Positions 19,459 to 32,153 of a DNA stretch of 64,000 bases are shown here, piece after piece. The notes under the pieces were generated by a model. It was not told the origin of the DNA, searched no databases, and saw only the letters and a list, made by a program, of their open reading frames with translations. The stretch is from Cunninghamia lanceolata (taxonomy: Eukaryota; Streptophyta; Pinopsida; Cupressales; Cupressaceae): NCBI GenBank assembly GCA_027924645.1, contig BSBN01000047.1:6882001-6946000 (forward strand). Reading direction: 5' to 3'. The translations under genes were made by a program, and so were the position numbers. Each line of letters opens with the position of its first letter. Position 1 is the first letter of the stretch.

Positions 19459-21531
19459 TGTAGACACCCACAAATGTCCACTTGTCACAATGTCACATCA
19501 TCTAGGCATTTGATAGAATGTTTTCCCTAAACTACCCCTTCGCCATCTTAACTAGCATTTCCTCTATTTAATTAAATAAATTCAACATTTATTTAAGTTA
19601 ATCCTATCCTTCACCATTATTAAATAAATAAATTTTATTTATTTATTTGGTCCATTTTCCTCTTAAATTAAATAAAATAAATATTTTATTTTATTTATCA
19701 TTTTATCCTCATATTCCTCACAATTTAAATAATATTAAATTATGAAAATTATTTACCTACCTTCTAATTTCCTCACAAGTTAACTTGATCCACTTACCAA
19801 TTTCTTCTCCACTCATTTCTCTCACTTTCTATTTATCTCTTGAGTGAACTCACCCACTTTCCATTTCCTTTACCAAGTTGCACAAAGCAACTTTCCAATT
19901 CAATTATCACTTGTGAAATGGAAACTTTATCTTTCCATTCTCTCATATTTGTCTATTTAAACCCCTCCATTTCCAAGCCATTTGTTATGGATGAATCTTC
20001 TAAGCACCGTCACTCTACCAAATTTTCTTCTCAGTCTCTCATCCATCAACCTCTACCTATCTATCTTCTTATCAATCTCATCTCGTCATTGTGTTGCAAA
20101 AACATGAGCAATCAACAATTCACAATTACACCAAGGAATTAAAGTATCTGAGTGATTTTATTTTCATTGCATGTGGTTTTTAATCACTTTGATCAAATTT
20201 CTTGAAGGTATCTGGGTTTTTATCTTGATTTGTTAAATGATGAAATTTTCCCTGGTATACACAAATATCCCCCATCCATTATCCTTCTATTGCCAATCCT
20301 TGTATCCATCCATAATCCTACTTTCATCCTATCACCCATCCTCTTATCCATTCCTTTTATCTATCCCATCCATTCCTTTTATCTATCCCATCCATTATTG
20401 CTCATCTGCATCTTATCATCATCCTTACCTTTTGGTTTGGTTTTCCCTTGTCATTGGCATCTATCCAAAGGCTATCCAAACATAATCCAATGCTAAGAAT
20501 CTAAAACAAACCAAAACTCCAAAAAAATCAAAATATTTGAAACTACAAAAAAATCAAATAACCAACAAAAATCAATCCACATCCAATCCAATCACATCAA
20601 TTCTTCAAATCACTTCAGTCAAGTTCATCCAATTCATTCAAATAATTCAACTCAAATCATCAATTCAAATCAATCCATCAACTAAATCAATCCAAATCAA
20701 TCAATTCATTCCAAGCAACAATAATTCAAATGAAAATCAATCTTTAATCCATACCAATCAAGTCAAATTATCCAATCACATCAATGGTCGTGTTCCTAGA
20801 CTTGTTGTGAACCTGATCGATCGATCACATCATCATCATCATCAATGGGATTCATCATTCCCAATCCTAGTGTTGTTTTTGGGATATATTGTTCCCATAA
20901 CAACACAATCCCCATGTTGTTCTTAGGATAAATCATTCCAACATCAAAAATGCTATCAATCAATCCAATCGATCATCAGTTTTCAGCTTGACAAGGGCAA
21001 TTACCTTGTTTATTTTTGAATCATTTGTACATGCTTGCTTGCTTGCTTGTGTGTGTCATCATTTCATCTTGCATTTGAATCGCATTCGTATCATTCCAGC
21101 TAATATTCATATCTTGTGTATGTTGAAATAGCTTTTTGCATTATCCTTTGCATTTAAGGTCATATCATACCTTTTGTGCATTAGGACTTAAATGCTCTAA
21201 GTTTACTTCTTCATACGTTAGACAAGGTTGTATTATGTTGGGTGCATTTGACACATCGTCACCCTAGTCTTTATACCATGGTGCATAGCGTCAGGTGCTA
21301 TATCAAACATTAGGCTACTCAAAGTTTAATTAGCATAACTCTGTCTTCATCCCTTCATTCCCTTTTTCAAGAGCCTATCCATCTCCTTTGTCCCTTCATA
21401 TCCTCTTGAGGGAGCATTATCTACCAATCCTTCATTTTTATGAGCCCCATGTGAGCCCCAGCCTAACCAAAATCCACTCCAACCTATGTTTTAATCTTCT
21501 TTGAAACACCATTACTTCGCAACATTGTTTT
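19459..21531 (+). repeat. Gypsy LTR-like sequence and non-coding remnant
   Basis: Starts TGTAGACACCCACAAATG, a common Gypsy LTR start. AT-rich palindromic runs of ATTTA/TAAAT follow (19555-19745). From 20240 to 20400 there is low-complexity CATCC/TATCC sequence, including a 22-bp unit repeated twice (cattccttttatctatcccat, 20349-20394). From 20540 to 20780 CAATC/AAATC repeats dominate, and (CTTG)4 lies near 21035. Open frames here are low-complexity artefacts. I see no gene. Confidence 0.45.
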
Positions 21532-21545
21532 AAAGAGGGGCAAAA
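21532..21545 (+). promoter_or_regulatory. Polypurine tract before a Gypsy 3' LTR
   Basis: AAAGAGGGGCAAAA immediately before TGTAGACG. It matches the classical purine tract plus TG start of a Gypsy 3' LTR. Confidence 0.6.
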
Positions 21546-22651
21546 TGTAGACGTTAAAAATTGACCACAGATGGCACTCCATCACATTCCTATCCATCCC
21601 TAAATCATACCCTAATTTTTGATAAATTCCCTAAGTCCTCCCTTCCATGAAATTTTATTAATTAATTAAATTTCCATTATTTCCATTTATCCCTAAGTTA
21701 CCCCAAATCCAAAGATTTCATTAATTTTAATTAATTAATTAATTAATCTTTCACTTTTACCATATCTCGTAAATAATAAATTAAAAATAATTTATTATTT
21801 ACCTATAAACCTCTCGTTAATAATAAATTAAATTTAACTACTTTAATTTATTATTAACTTAAAACTAAAAACCTAACCCAAAATCCATTAAAAACATGTT
21901 CAACCAACTATTTCCCATTCAACTGCTTGAATCGTTTTTACCAAACTTAATAAAAACCCATCTCATTTTGCATTTACCCTTTACATTGGAGTTATGCAGA
22001 AATAAATGGGCAAGCACATTTATCCATTCAGTAACATTTATCTAAGTTAATAGTTTATCATTTTCCATAGCTATATCTTTAATCATGATGTTGCATTAGA
22101 TATAGATTTTTAGGGTTTTAAATGCTTTCAAATCCTTTGAATAAAAAGTCATATTTTATGTTACAACAAAAATAAAATATGCACTCAAAATAACAAGTTT
22201 AAAAACACATTACTTCACAACATGAAGTGGGCAACATTAGGGTCCTAATGATTCTTCTGTTTCCCCAATGATAGTTGTTTATACCTATACACTTATTGTA
22301 AACATCAATGCATCCCTAGTATATATAGTTGAGGTAAAGGAAGTATAGTTATACCATTTACTCATTAACAATTTGATTAAGTTCACATACCTCAGAAATA
22401 TAATTTGATCCAAACTCATGTACCACCAGCATCGACATAACCAACCTTATAGATTAGTATGATTATATCTCATAATTTAACATAATATAATTTCACATAT
22501 CTAATTCTAAAATATTATTATACAATACAATTTTCACATCAAATTAAAATTTGACAATTTAATGAATTCAAGTTAGAACTCAATGAGCCACGACATAATC
22601 ACATGTAGTCTCACCTTAGCCTAAAAATACTAAATCATGTTATCCACTATT
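21546..22651 (+). repeat. Gypsy 3' LTR-like sequence, right end not resolved
   Basis: Starts TGTAGACGTTAAAAATTG after a purine tract. It contains TTAATTAATTAA palindromes (21655-21750) and AATAATAAATTA runs, as the LTR at 19459 does, but primary sequence similarity is weak. No coding sequence is seen up to element 6. Confidence 0.45.
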
Positions 22652-22656
22652 TACAT

Positions 22657-23309
22657 TGACACAGATGGAAATCTCCCTCCACTACAAACACACTCTTACA
22701 AAACCAATACACAAACACATAATTGCCCAAATTGAAATTTTAACTCAATAAACGATTGCAACAACATGATTGAATTTATTCACTACAGTAAAAAAAAACC
22801 TACATTACAATTTTTACAAATATTGGACTCTCCTTATATGATCAATCATTAATCTCCTTATCAAGCTTTCCTAGATCTACATACCCACATCATCATGTAG
22901 ATCTTTCAACCTCTACCTGGAGTTTGTTATTCTCCAAAATAGGCACCACTCTTTCTTCTCTCAATAGAGCTCTTAATTTTCTTTTCGTATGTTTTCTTCT
23001 GGGACAGAGAACAATAATTTCTCCTTTCTTTGGCACTACAGCAAATCTTCACGCCTCTAACACCTCTCCTCTTTCTCTCTTTCTGGTAGCGAATAACTAA
23101 TTTATACCTTCCTGTTCTTTTTTTCTATTGGCAGTGACCCCAAATTCTATGCCATTTTCTTCTTACATTTTTTCATTCCTACTTTTTCTATGGACGCCTC
23201 TCACTCAATTCCATCGATTTCCTCTCTTATATTCCTGTGTAAAGCTAATAATAAAAATTTTTTAAGTCTCTTTGTCTCCATCCAAGGTAACACCAAGGCA
23301 AGTTCCTTT
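22657..23309 (-). repeat. Element 6 left LTR, first part
   Basis: Aligns with 62290-62942 along its whole length (shared stretches such as ACTACAAACACACTCTTACA/CTACAAACACACTCTTACA). It is broken at 23309 by Copia D; the rest resumes at 60402. Confidence 0.8.
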
Positions 23310-25044
23310 TGTTACACATATGGTTTGTAGGATTGTCATTGATGTCAACACTATCATGGTGGTGTGATGGTGTTCATGGTTGGATGTCATGTCCCATCCA
23401 ACAAGAGAAGAAGATATAGTTCATATTGATATGGAAATTAGAAGCACGAAGATAATCAGATGTATTGCTAATTCTACTAATGGCATGAAGTACATTTGTT
23501 CCAAGTTCTATGATGATTGCATTACCGGAAGAGTGTTTTGTTGTTGACTGATTGAAGACAGTGTTGTCTCTATGAACCACATTCCTCTACATTTGTAGAT
23601 ATGGCCATGCGGTTCTATAACTATGTTTAGAATGCAGTGAAGGTGATAATTCCAAGTTTTCAGATCATTTGTCCTTCCGCTGTGAAAGTTATGCATGATA
23701 GAGTACTGACATGTGTTATGGCAGAGTAAGATAGTGTTGAAGGTCTATTAGAATGCTCTGCATTCCTTTGCAAATGAATGATTTCCCTTATAGTTTTGAG
23801 GACATATTTATGGATGTGTATTACATGCTTCCTTGCAGTTTCAAGGTTCTTGGTGGTCCATAGCTTAGTTTTTCAAATGACAGCATGCGCAGTGTATTCT
23901 GGATGACAGAATGTTCTCAGAGTTCATGATTGAAGTTGTGTGGCATAATTCTTTGATGTGCAGTGGCAAATGAGTGTTTGGGGATGTTGTATGAGTCATG
24001 TGGACTCATCTGGAAAAGGCTCACAAAGATCCTTCTTGTTTCCAATATCGTACAAGGATTTCAAGTTGATGCAGCCGTTATACTTCAAGTCTTCATGTGT
24101 TTTACTTATAGCTGTCCTATTTTCAAATAAGCAGAGTGTGTGGATGTAATTCCTTGGTGTTTGAAGTTGTGAAGGATGTTTTGGATCTGGTTAAGCAAGT
24201 GTTGGATTCCACAAGGCATGGATCTCTTTCTAGTGTAACGTGTGGCTTCACTTAGGAGCTATCTTCTACACGTTTCATATTGTGTGTTGTCTGTCTGATT
24301 TGTTAATGTATTTTTCATGTTGTATCTGGCTAACAAACAATGTAATATCATGTATTAATAGTGAATCAAATTAAGTGAGGTGAAGTTTGATTGCAAGTTG
24401 ATTGAAAAACTCGCAAGAAGATGAAAAGTAGAATGAATGCATTGTTGATGTGCGACTGAAGGAGAAAGAGCAAAAATTGTTGATGATGTCTTGATTCATA
24501 TTGAAGACATATTTGTGACAATGATCAAGTGTAAAGTGTGACTAGATGATCAAATCATCAAAATAAAGTGTGAAGAGGTAGAAATGCAATCATCAAAAGT
24601 GTGAGTTTCAATGTTAGTTTTCAGATAGTAGAAGGATTGTCATACTGTAATCTTTTGTAACTGTGTTCTCAATTCAGGGAGTAGTAGCTTCCTTGGGAGT
24701 GACCCTAAAACAAAGTCTTCAGGGATTAGTAGCTTCCTTGGGAGTGACCCTCAACCAAAGTTCTTCAGGGAGTAGAATTTTCCTTGGGTTGTAGCCCTAA
24801 AACAAAGTTGTTATTTGAGCTTCATATATTATGAGTTAATCCTCACCATGGTTTTTCCCTTCTAAGGTTTTCCACGTATATCTGGTGTCATGTGTTGATG
24901 TGCATTGTGTTAATATTTCATGTTCTTGTTAATGTTGTGATGATTAAGTTTTAATCTGCTTTGAATAAGTTAAAGTTGTTAAATTAAAGATTGTTTAGAT
25001 ACTGATTCACCCCCCCCCTTCTTAGTATATTGGTGTGTTCAACA
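23310..25044 (+). repeat. 5' LTR of Copia D
   Basis: TGTTACACATATGG to GTGTTCAACA. A TATA-like TATTAATAG lies at 24353-24361; the 3' LTR copy has TATAAATAG. About 24670-24800 holds three imperfect copies of a 40-45 bp unit (TTCAGGGAGTAG...CTTCCTTGGG...ACCCT). The shared Copia U5 block is at 24846-24900. It aligns with 36658-36839 plus 58827-60401. Confidence 0.88.
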
Positions 25045-25046
25045 AT

Positions 25047-25059
25047 TGGTATTAGAGCC
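25047..25059 (+). promoter_or_regulatory. Primer-binding site of Copia D
   Basis: TGGTATTAGAGCC two bases after the LTR, one change from the initiator tRNA-Met site. Confidence 0.85.
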
Positions 25060-25102
25060 AAGTTCCTCTGAGGGAAGTTTAACCGCTTGACGAAAGTCTG
25101 GG

Positions 25103-25939
25103 ATGGCACAAAATGGATCTAGCAAAATACCTAGGTTTGATGGAACAAATTATGCTTTTTGGAAGCTAAGGAAGGAAGCCTGTATTAATTCTCTATGGTG
25201 CAGTGTTTGGGACTCTATCAAGACTGGTTACATAGTTCCTGCTACTATTCCTATAGATGTAGATGAAGTTAAGAAGTATGATAACAATGCCAAGGAAAAA
25301 CTTTCTATCATGAGTGGGTTAGATGATTTACAGGTTTCAAAGGTAATGAGTTGCAATTCTTCTCAAGAAGTTTGGGATAAACTTAAAACCATTTATGAAG
25401 GAGATAAGAAAGTAAAGAAAGCCAAGATGCAGATCTTCAAAAGAAATTTTGAGAACCTAAAAATGTCAGAGGATGAAGACATTGCTGGATATATGCTCTA
25501 GGTGAATGAAGTGGTCAATGACATTATAGGTCTTGGTGGAGAAGTGAAAGATGAGATTGTGAAAAAGGTTCTGAAATCTCTTCCCAAATCTTACAATCAT
25601 AAGGTATCTGCCATTCAGGAGAATGCAGACTTGGATACATACACTATAGAGAAATTATTTGGTTCCCTTATTGCCTTTGAAATGAGAGAGTTTGGCAATG
25701 ATGCTCCAAAGAAAGAAGTTTCTTTCAAAGCCAATGTGAAGACAAAGGAAGAAGTTACTAATGAAGTTGAAACAATTTTTTTGAGAAGACGGAAGAAAGG
25801 CACTGGTAAATATAAAGGTAAGTTACCTTCAAATGTTTCAATTGTGGAAAGGTTGGTCATTTTGCTTCCAAATGTCCTTTTAAAGAATCAAGGGGTAGTA
25901 ACAGAAGAGACAAGTTCAAGAGAAGTATGTATTCCATAG
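25103..25939 (+). pseudogene. Copia D gag
   Basis: Starts at ATG 25103 (MAQNGSSKIPRFDGTNYAFWKLR), with the UBN2-like VWDKLKTIYEGDKKVKKAKMQ. TAG at 25499-25501 stands for Gln. The zinc-knuckle coding sequence near 25827-25875 is present at DNA level but shifted by a one-base deletion, so the knuckle is not translated in the gag frame. Confidence 0.85.
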
Positions 25940-26168
25940 AAAGAAATTATTCTTCAGAAGATTCAAGGATCATGATTATTCAAATGAAGAAACACTTTTC
26001 ATGGCCTCGAGTGTTGGTGACAAAAAGGATGATGTTGGAAAATGTGAAAAGACTGATGCCTTGCAAACAGAACATAACAATGAAATATCAATGGTCTTAT
26101 AGACTTCCTTAAATCATGCAAGAGAAGAATCCAAGGCTTGGGTAATTGACAATGGATTCTTAAATCAT

Positions 26169-26689
26169 ATGATTGGTGACAATGAGAAATTTATCAACCT
26201 TGAGAAGTGGGATGGCGGTGCTATTAAGTTTGGTGGTGATGAGTCAGCACATATCTGTGGAAAAGGTGCTATAACTATTGATGGGAAGAATAGGACTGAG
26301 GATGTTCTCTTTGTCAAAGGACTAAAACACAATCTTGTCAGTGTTAGTCAAATGTGCAGCAAGGGGTATAATTTCACTTTTCATACCAAGGGTTGTGAAA
26401 TTAGGAAGGAAGGATCCAGAAGACTAGTTGCAGAAGGTATCAAGACATATGGTGATGTATCTATTATCTGAAGGAGGTAAATGAAAGAACATGATTATTG
26501 TCTCAATCCAGTGAATGTTGGCTATGGCACAAAAGAATAGGACACAACAATTATGATAATAAGGTGAAGATCAGTTCTACTCATGTAGTGAGAGATATGC
26601 CTAAGATAATCAAGACTACACATGCAATATGCAAGGAATGTCAAAATGGGAAAGCAGACAAAGACAAACTTCAAAAGCAAGGAGTATTC
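26169..26689 (+). pseudogene. Copia D protease and GAG-pre-integrase
   Basis: The protease region starts just upstream near 26140, where D-N-G replaces the catalytic D-S-G. FGGDESAHICGKGAI and LKHNLVSVSQM follow. The pre-integrase has CWLWHKRIGHNNYDN and CKECQNGKA. It stops at 26689, where Copia C inserted; the frame resumes at 33941 (SSSKPLKLIHTDLCGP). Confidence 0.85.
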
Positions 26690-28062
26690 TGTTGCAAGTA
26701 TGTGCTAAGTGGTGTTGTCATTGATGTCAACGGTATCTTTTGATATTGTTGTTTGTTGATTGATTGAGTTGTCATGATAAGAAAACTATCTGAGCATTTT
26801 GCTCCGTATTTTCTATATATTGAAGACCGAAGTATGAGATTTGGATATGATTTAGAGAAGTTTTTGAAGATGCTAAATCCAAAATTTGGTGGTCCAGATC
26901 ACTATGCAAAAAAAGTTCTATTCACCAGTTTGAAGACTATTCCTGGCAAAGTTTGCAGAGTGATAGAGAGATAGTATTTTGCTCCGCATTTCTCCGCAGT
27001 ATGGATTTTGGTCTTACAGTTTTGGACTTAAGCTTACAAGGTCCTTAGCTATCTTCATTCCAAAGGATTTGTGATTTGGTACTCTAGAAAGAAAGTTATT
27101 GATTAACAGATCTTGACAGTGTCTGTTGAGAAGTAGTCTGTGATGTGTCTTCAAGTGATATATGTTGTCTTCAAGTGAGATCTGTTGCGGTTGGATTTGT
27201 CAGCTCCTAGGTGATTCTATGTTTTTTGTGGACATCTCCAGAATGTATTGAAGGTGTTTGCGCAAGCTATAATAAAGTTCTTTGAAGCATGTTTCTAAGT
27301 GTTCTTGATGTATGCACAAGTTCTATCCAACCTGGTTTGTCACATTTGTTGTGGAGGTGAATTGTGGATTGTGGAAGTGTGTTGTAGCATGTGAAGATGT
27401 ATTTGGGTCTAAGATAAGCCATGAATTGTTCCTCCTTCATTCATTTACTCTGCAAGTTTGTTTTGGTCTAGTCCTAATTTGATTTTTGTATGTATGCCGA
27501 CCTTGGAGATAGTTCCAATTGTTGTAGATTGTAATGCCAACCTTGATGTACATTCCAAGGTTGATGATTGGTATAAATGTATGTAATGAATTCATGAATG
27601 ATTAGATGAGTTGTGAAGATTTAAGATGAAGTGTGAGTTGTAAAAGTAAAGTAGAGCAGAGGAGATATATTGCACTTCAATGGAACTAAACTCAAGCATG
27701 GTGTAGATGCTACTATATCAGTTCATCCTGACAGTGAGCCAACCCTCGGTAGTGAGTGAACCCTTAGTAGTGAGCCACCCCCGGTAGTGAGCCTTTCATT
27801 TAGGTAGTGAGCCCTGGGCAGTGAGCCTCTTTTGTTATTCAGTATTGTTACTACATTATATTATGAGCTAACACTCACTATGGCTTTTCCACGTAAAAAT
27901 TTGGTGTCCATGTGTGTATGGTGTTGATGTATTCATGTTTAATGTTCATAATAGAATAAGGAGTTAAATTAAGTAAATGCAAAAGTGATATTATGTAAAG
28001 AAGTTAAAGTTTTTGATACAACTGATTCACCCCTCCTCTCAATTGTCCTGTGCCTTTCAACA
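26690..28062 (+). repeat. 5' LTR of Copia C
   Basis: TGTTGCAAGTATGTGC to GCCTTTCAACA, about 1,373 bp. TATAAATG at 27572-27579 is the likely TATA box. 27733-27832 holds five or six imperfect GTAGTGAGCC repeats. The U5 block at 27876-27910 lacks about 16 bp present in the 3' copy. Confidence 0.9.
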
Positions 28063-28120
28063 ATTGTTATCGGAGCACAGTTCCTTGGAAGAAATCCTAA
28101 CAACTTAAGGTAGTTCCAAG

Positions 28121-29095
28121 ATGGCATACAAGAAAGACATTCCTCAGTTTGTTGGATCTAACTATGCCTATGGGAAGGTACGAATGGAAAGTTATCTTAT
28201 TTCTATTGGGTATAATGTTTGGAGAATGGTTAAAGATAAATACACAGTACATAAAAATGGTCCACAATCTGATGAAGAGATTAAAGATTTTGAGACTAAT
28301 CATAAAGCTAAAAATGCTCTAGCAAATGCCCTATCTAATACTGAAATGGCAAAAGTTGTGGATATGGAAACTGTTCATGAGATTTGGGACAAATTGAAGA
28401 AAAATTATGAAGGTGATGCATCTGTCAAGAAGGCTAAGTTGCAGAACATGAGGACCACATATGAAACCATGCAAATGGATGAAGATAAAAACATAACAAG
28501 TTACATATAGAAGATTGATGAAGTTGTCAACAGCATCAAGGGTCTTGGTAGAAAATTAAAGGATGAGGATGTTGTAGATAAGATACTCATAACTCTTCCC
28601 AAATCCTATAGTCACAAGGTATCTTCCATTAAAGAATTGTTTGATATGAGAAAACTTTAGAAAGATCAATTGCTTGGTAAACTGACTTCTTTTGAGATGA
28701 GAGAGTTTGGTACTACTGATGGCCCTGTGAAAACTGAGACTGCTAGATCAGAGAAATATGTTGTGGAATCAGATGAAAAAGATTTTGCAGAGCTTGAGGC
28801 AAAATTTGCAAACAAAATAAAAAGAGGCAGTAGAGGAAAGTTCAAAGGTAAGTTACCTTTCAAATGTTTCAATTGTGGTAAAATTGGTCACTATGATTCA
28901 AGATGTCCTGACAGAGCTTTGAAGTTCAAAAATAATGAAGATAAAGGAAAGATGGTAAGAAAGAGTTACTATGTTAGAGATGATGATGGTGTAACTAATG
29001 ATGAACCTGATTCTGATGATGGTAATAGTAGTGAATGTTTGTTTATTGCACTTAGAGAAGAACATAATCTTGCAAGTTGTGTGAAGGAAGTCTAG
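28121..29095 (+). pseudogene. Copia C gag
   Basis: MAYKKDIPQFVGSNYAYGKVRME opens the capsid. VHEIWDKLKKNYEGDASVKKAKLQ is the UBN2-like part; a CCHC knuckle (CFNCGKIGHYDSRC) lies near 28864-28905. TAG at 28508-28510 is at a Gln position. The stretch to 28670 is readable but broken once more. Confidence 0.88.
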
Positions 29096-30120
29096 GAGAG
29101 ATATCTGCATTTCATGCTAAAAAACAAGATGAATGGATCATTGACAGCAGATGTTTAGATCACATGATAGGAGACAAGAATAAGTTTGTCAAGTTTGAAA
29201 AGTATGATGGAGGATTTGTTAGGTTTGGTGATGATGCAGCTGGTAAGATTTATGGAAAAGGATCAATTACTTTTGATGGCAAGAATAATATAGATGATGG
29301 TGTTTATGTCAAAGGCTTAAAGAACAATCTTCTAAGTGTTGGATAGATGTGTGACAAAGGGTATAATCTGGTATTCAAGGACAATGGATGTGAGATAAGA
29401 AAAATCTCTGGAACTTTAATTGCTGCTGGTAAGAAGACTCATGGTAATGTCTATCATTTGAAGGGTATTAAAAATTGTTGTTTATTGACTAAGATAGATG
29501 AAAGTTGGCTATGGCATAGGAGATTGTGTCACATTAACTTTAATAATCTGGTGAGAATAAGCATTGTTCAAGATGTAAGAGACCTGCCTAAGATTGTGAA
29601 GCCTGCCAATGTTATATGCAAAGAATGTCAATTTAGGAAGATGACAAAGACTACTTTCAAGACAAAGAACAATCCTCTATCAGTTTGTTGGAGTTGGTGC
29701 ATACAAACCTGTGTGATCCTACAAGAACAAATAGTCTGCAAGGTGAAAGGTATTTCATGCTTCTTATTGATGATTTTTCAAGAATGACTTGGGCTACTTT
29801 CCTTAGAGAAAAAGTAGAAGCACTAGATAAGTTCAAGGCATTCAAAGCTATGGTTGAAAATGAATTGGATCTGAGAATCAAGTGCTTAAGGTCTGACAGA
29901 GGTGGTGAGTTTACTTCAAATGATTTCAATGCTTTATGTGAAGAACGTGGAATTAAGAGACATTTGTCTTCCCCCCGGACTCCTCAACAAAATGGAGTGG
30001 TTGAAAGGAAGAATAGAACTATTCAAAAAGCTGCCAAAACTATGATCAAGGAAGCAGACCTACCGAAAGTATACTAGAAAGAAGCAATACACACTGCTAT
30101 CTACATTCAGAACAAAGTGT
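29077..30120 (+). pseudogene. Copia C protease and integrase
   Basis: The protease motif reads WIIDSRCLDHMIGD; the catalytic Gly of D-S-G is Arg, so it is inactive. LKNNLLSVG is followed by TAG (29344-29346, Gln expected). The pre-integrase is WLWHRRLCHINF. The integrase core has HTNLCDPTRTNSLQGERYFML (first catalytic Asp changed to Asn), LRSDRGGEFTSNDF and NGVVERKNRTIQ. TAG near 30075 replaces Trp, and TAA near 30120 a Gln. Confidence 0.87.
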
Positions 30121-32153
30121 AAATTAGAATAGAAGAAACAAAGACACCTTATGAGCTGTGGTATGGTAGAACTCCTACTGTCAATTATTTCAAAGTTTTG
30201 GAACCAAATGTTACATTAGAAGAGATGAAGAATTAGGAAAGTTTGATGCTAGATGTGATGAAGGCATATTCCTTGGGTATTCTACTAAGAGCAAGGCTTA
30301 CCGACGCTATAATGAAAGACTGAGAAAAATAATTGAAAGTGTAAATGTGAAGGTAGATGAAGATATTCAACTAGATGGATATGAGTTAGAAGGATCTACT
30401 GATATAGAAAAAGTTGAAAAAGGCAAGGAAAAGGAAGTTCAGACTGAAGTGCAAGCTGGTCCAGAAGAAGAAAAAACTCACGCTAAAGCTTTAGTAAGAA
30501 ATCCTAAAACTCCCAGGTATGTGCAAAGAGATCATTCTAAAGATCAGATTATTGGTGGCAAAAGGAAAGGTGTGATGACAAGAAGCAAGACTGCAGAAGA
30601 ACAAGTAAATCTCTGTCTACTTTCAAAGGTGGAACCTAAAACAATAAGTGAAGCTTGCAATGATGAGCATTGGGTTAAGGCAATGGAAACAGAATTACTG
30701 CAGGTTGAGAGGAACAAGACTTGGGAACTTGTCCCTAGACCTGCAAACAAGAATGTGATTGGAATAAAGTGGGTTTTCCAGAACAAACTGAATGAAGTTG
30801 GAGAAGTTGTGAGAAACAAGGCAAGACTTGTGTGTAAAGGCTACTCACAAGTAGAAGGAATTGACTATGAAGAGACCAATGCTCCGATGGCAAGAATGGA
30901 AGCTATCAGACTATTTTTGGCATTTGCAGCACATAAAAATTTCAAGGTATATTAGATGGATGTGAAATCCGCCTTCTTGAATGGTGAACTAGAAGAAGAG
31001 GTCTACATAGAGCAACCAGATGGGTTCCAATTTTTAGACAAACCAGACATGGTAAATTTTGTCAAGATTGAAGCAACCTCCCAGAGCTTGGTATGCAAGA
31101 CTAGATAAGTATCTATTGTAGTAGTGTTTTAGTAAAGGGTCTGCAGATAGTAATTTGTATATCAAGGTAAGCAAAGATCAAATCTTGATTACTGGAGTCT
31201 ATGTAGATGATATCATATTTGGTGTAAATGAAGAGATGTGTAAGAATTTTGCAAATGAAGTACAAAAGGAATTTGAGATGTCTATGTGCGGTGAGATGAA
31301 CTTCTTTCTTGGACTACAAATCAATCAGACAGATAAAGGCATTTTCATTTTTCAATAAAAGTATGTTAGGGAATTGTTGAAGAAGTTTGGAATGAAGGAC
31401 TCTAAATTGGTATGCACTCCTATGGTTAATGGTTGTAAACTGAGCAAGCATGATGAATCTCCTAAGGCTGATCAAAGCAAGTACAGATCAATGATTGGAG
31501 GACTATTATACCTGACTACTACAAGAATAGATATCATGCATGCAGTCTGTCTTGTGGCAAGATTTCAATCAGATCCCAGAGAATCACATGTGACGGTAGT
31601 AAAGAGGATATTCAGGTATTTGAAGGGCACTCCTGATCATGGCTTGTGGTATCCAAAAAATAATGATTTCTCTTTAAGTGCATATACATATGCAGATTGA
31701 GCTAGATGTGATGATGATAGGAAAAGCACAAGTGGAGGTGCATTCTTCCTTGGAGATAGGGCAGTGTCCTGGCATAGCAAGAAACAAGAATCAATTTCTT
31801 TGTCTACTGCAGAGGTAGAATATATTGCTGCAATATCATGTTGTACTCAGATATTATGGATGAATCAGACCTTGAAGGATATCAAAGTTGAGTATGATGG
31901 GCCAATTCCTATTCTTTTTGATAACACAAATGCCATAAATATTTCAAATAATCTAGTGATGCATTCAAAAAACAAAGAACATTTCAATTAAGTATCACTT
32001 TTTGAGACAGAAAGTTGTAGAGAATGAGGTGAAGCTTGAGTATGTGCCTACAAAAGATCAAGTTGTTGATATTTTCACTAAGGCTCTTCCAAAAGACACA
32101 TTTGAGTCTCTCCAAGAGAAATTAGGGGTTACTGCCTCTCCTTCCTTGAACTA
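30121..32153 (+). pseudogene. Copia C reverse transcriptase and RNase H
   Basis: 30347-30955 carries the integrase tail and RT start ([32 protein letters not shown]). TAG near 30955 replaces Gln before [10 protein letters not shown]. The catalytic YVDDIIFG lies near 31200. RNase H (31374-31991) includes SMIGGLLYLTTTR, a TGA in place of Trp near 31698, SKKQESISLSTAEVEYIA and ILFDNTNAINIS. It ends near 32153. Confidence 0.88.

Noticed and set aside
20230..20926. Three overlapping plus-strand ORFs rich in Ile, Ser, Pro, Asn and Gln
   Set aside because: Products of CATCC/TATCC and CAATC low-complexity repeats open in several frames; no domain.
19459..22651. One complete Gypsy element with LTRs at 19459 and 21546
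   Set aside because: Both start TGTAGAC and share AT-rich palindromes, but the sequences do not align well enough to be LTRs of one element.
23305..23309. Perfect target duplication for Copia D
   Set aside because: Flanks are CCTTT and CTTTT in a T-run; only approximate. The insertion itself is secured by the empty copy near 62931-62950.
27728..27832. Possible CRISPR-like repeat array
   Set aside because: Units are imperfect, spacers are not of uniform length, and the array is part of a Copia LTR in a plant genome.
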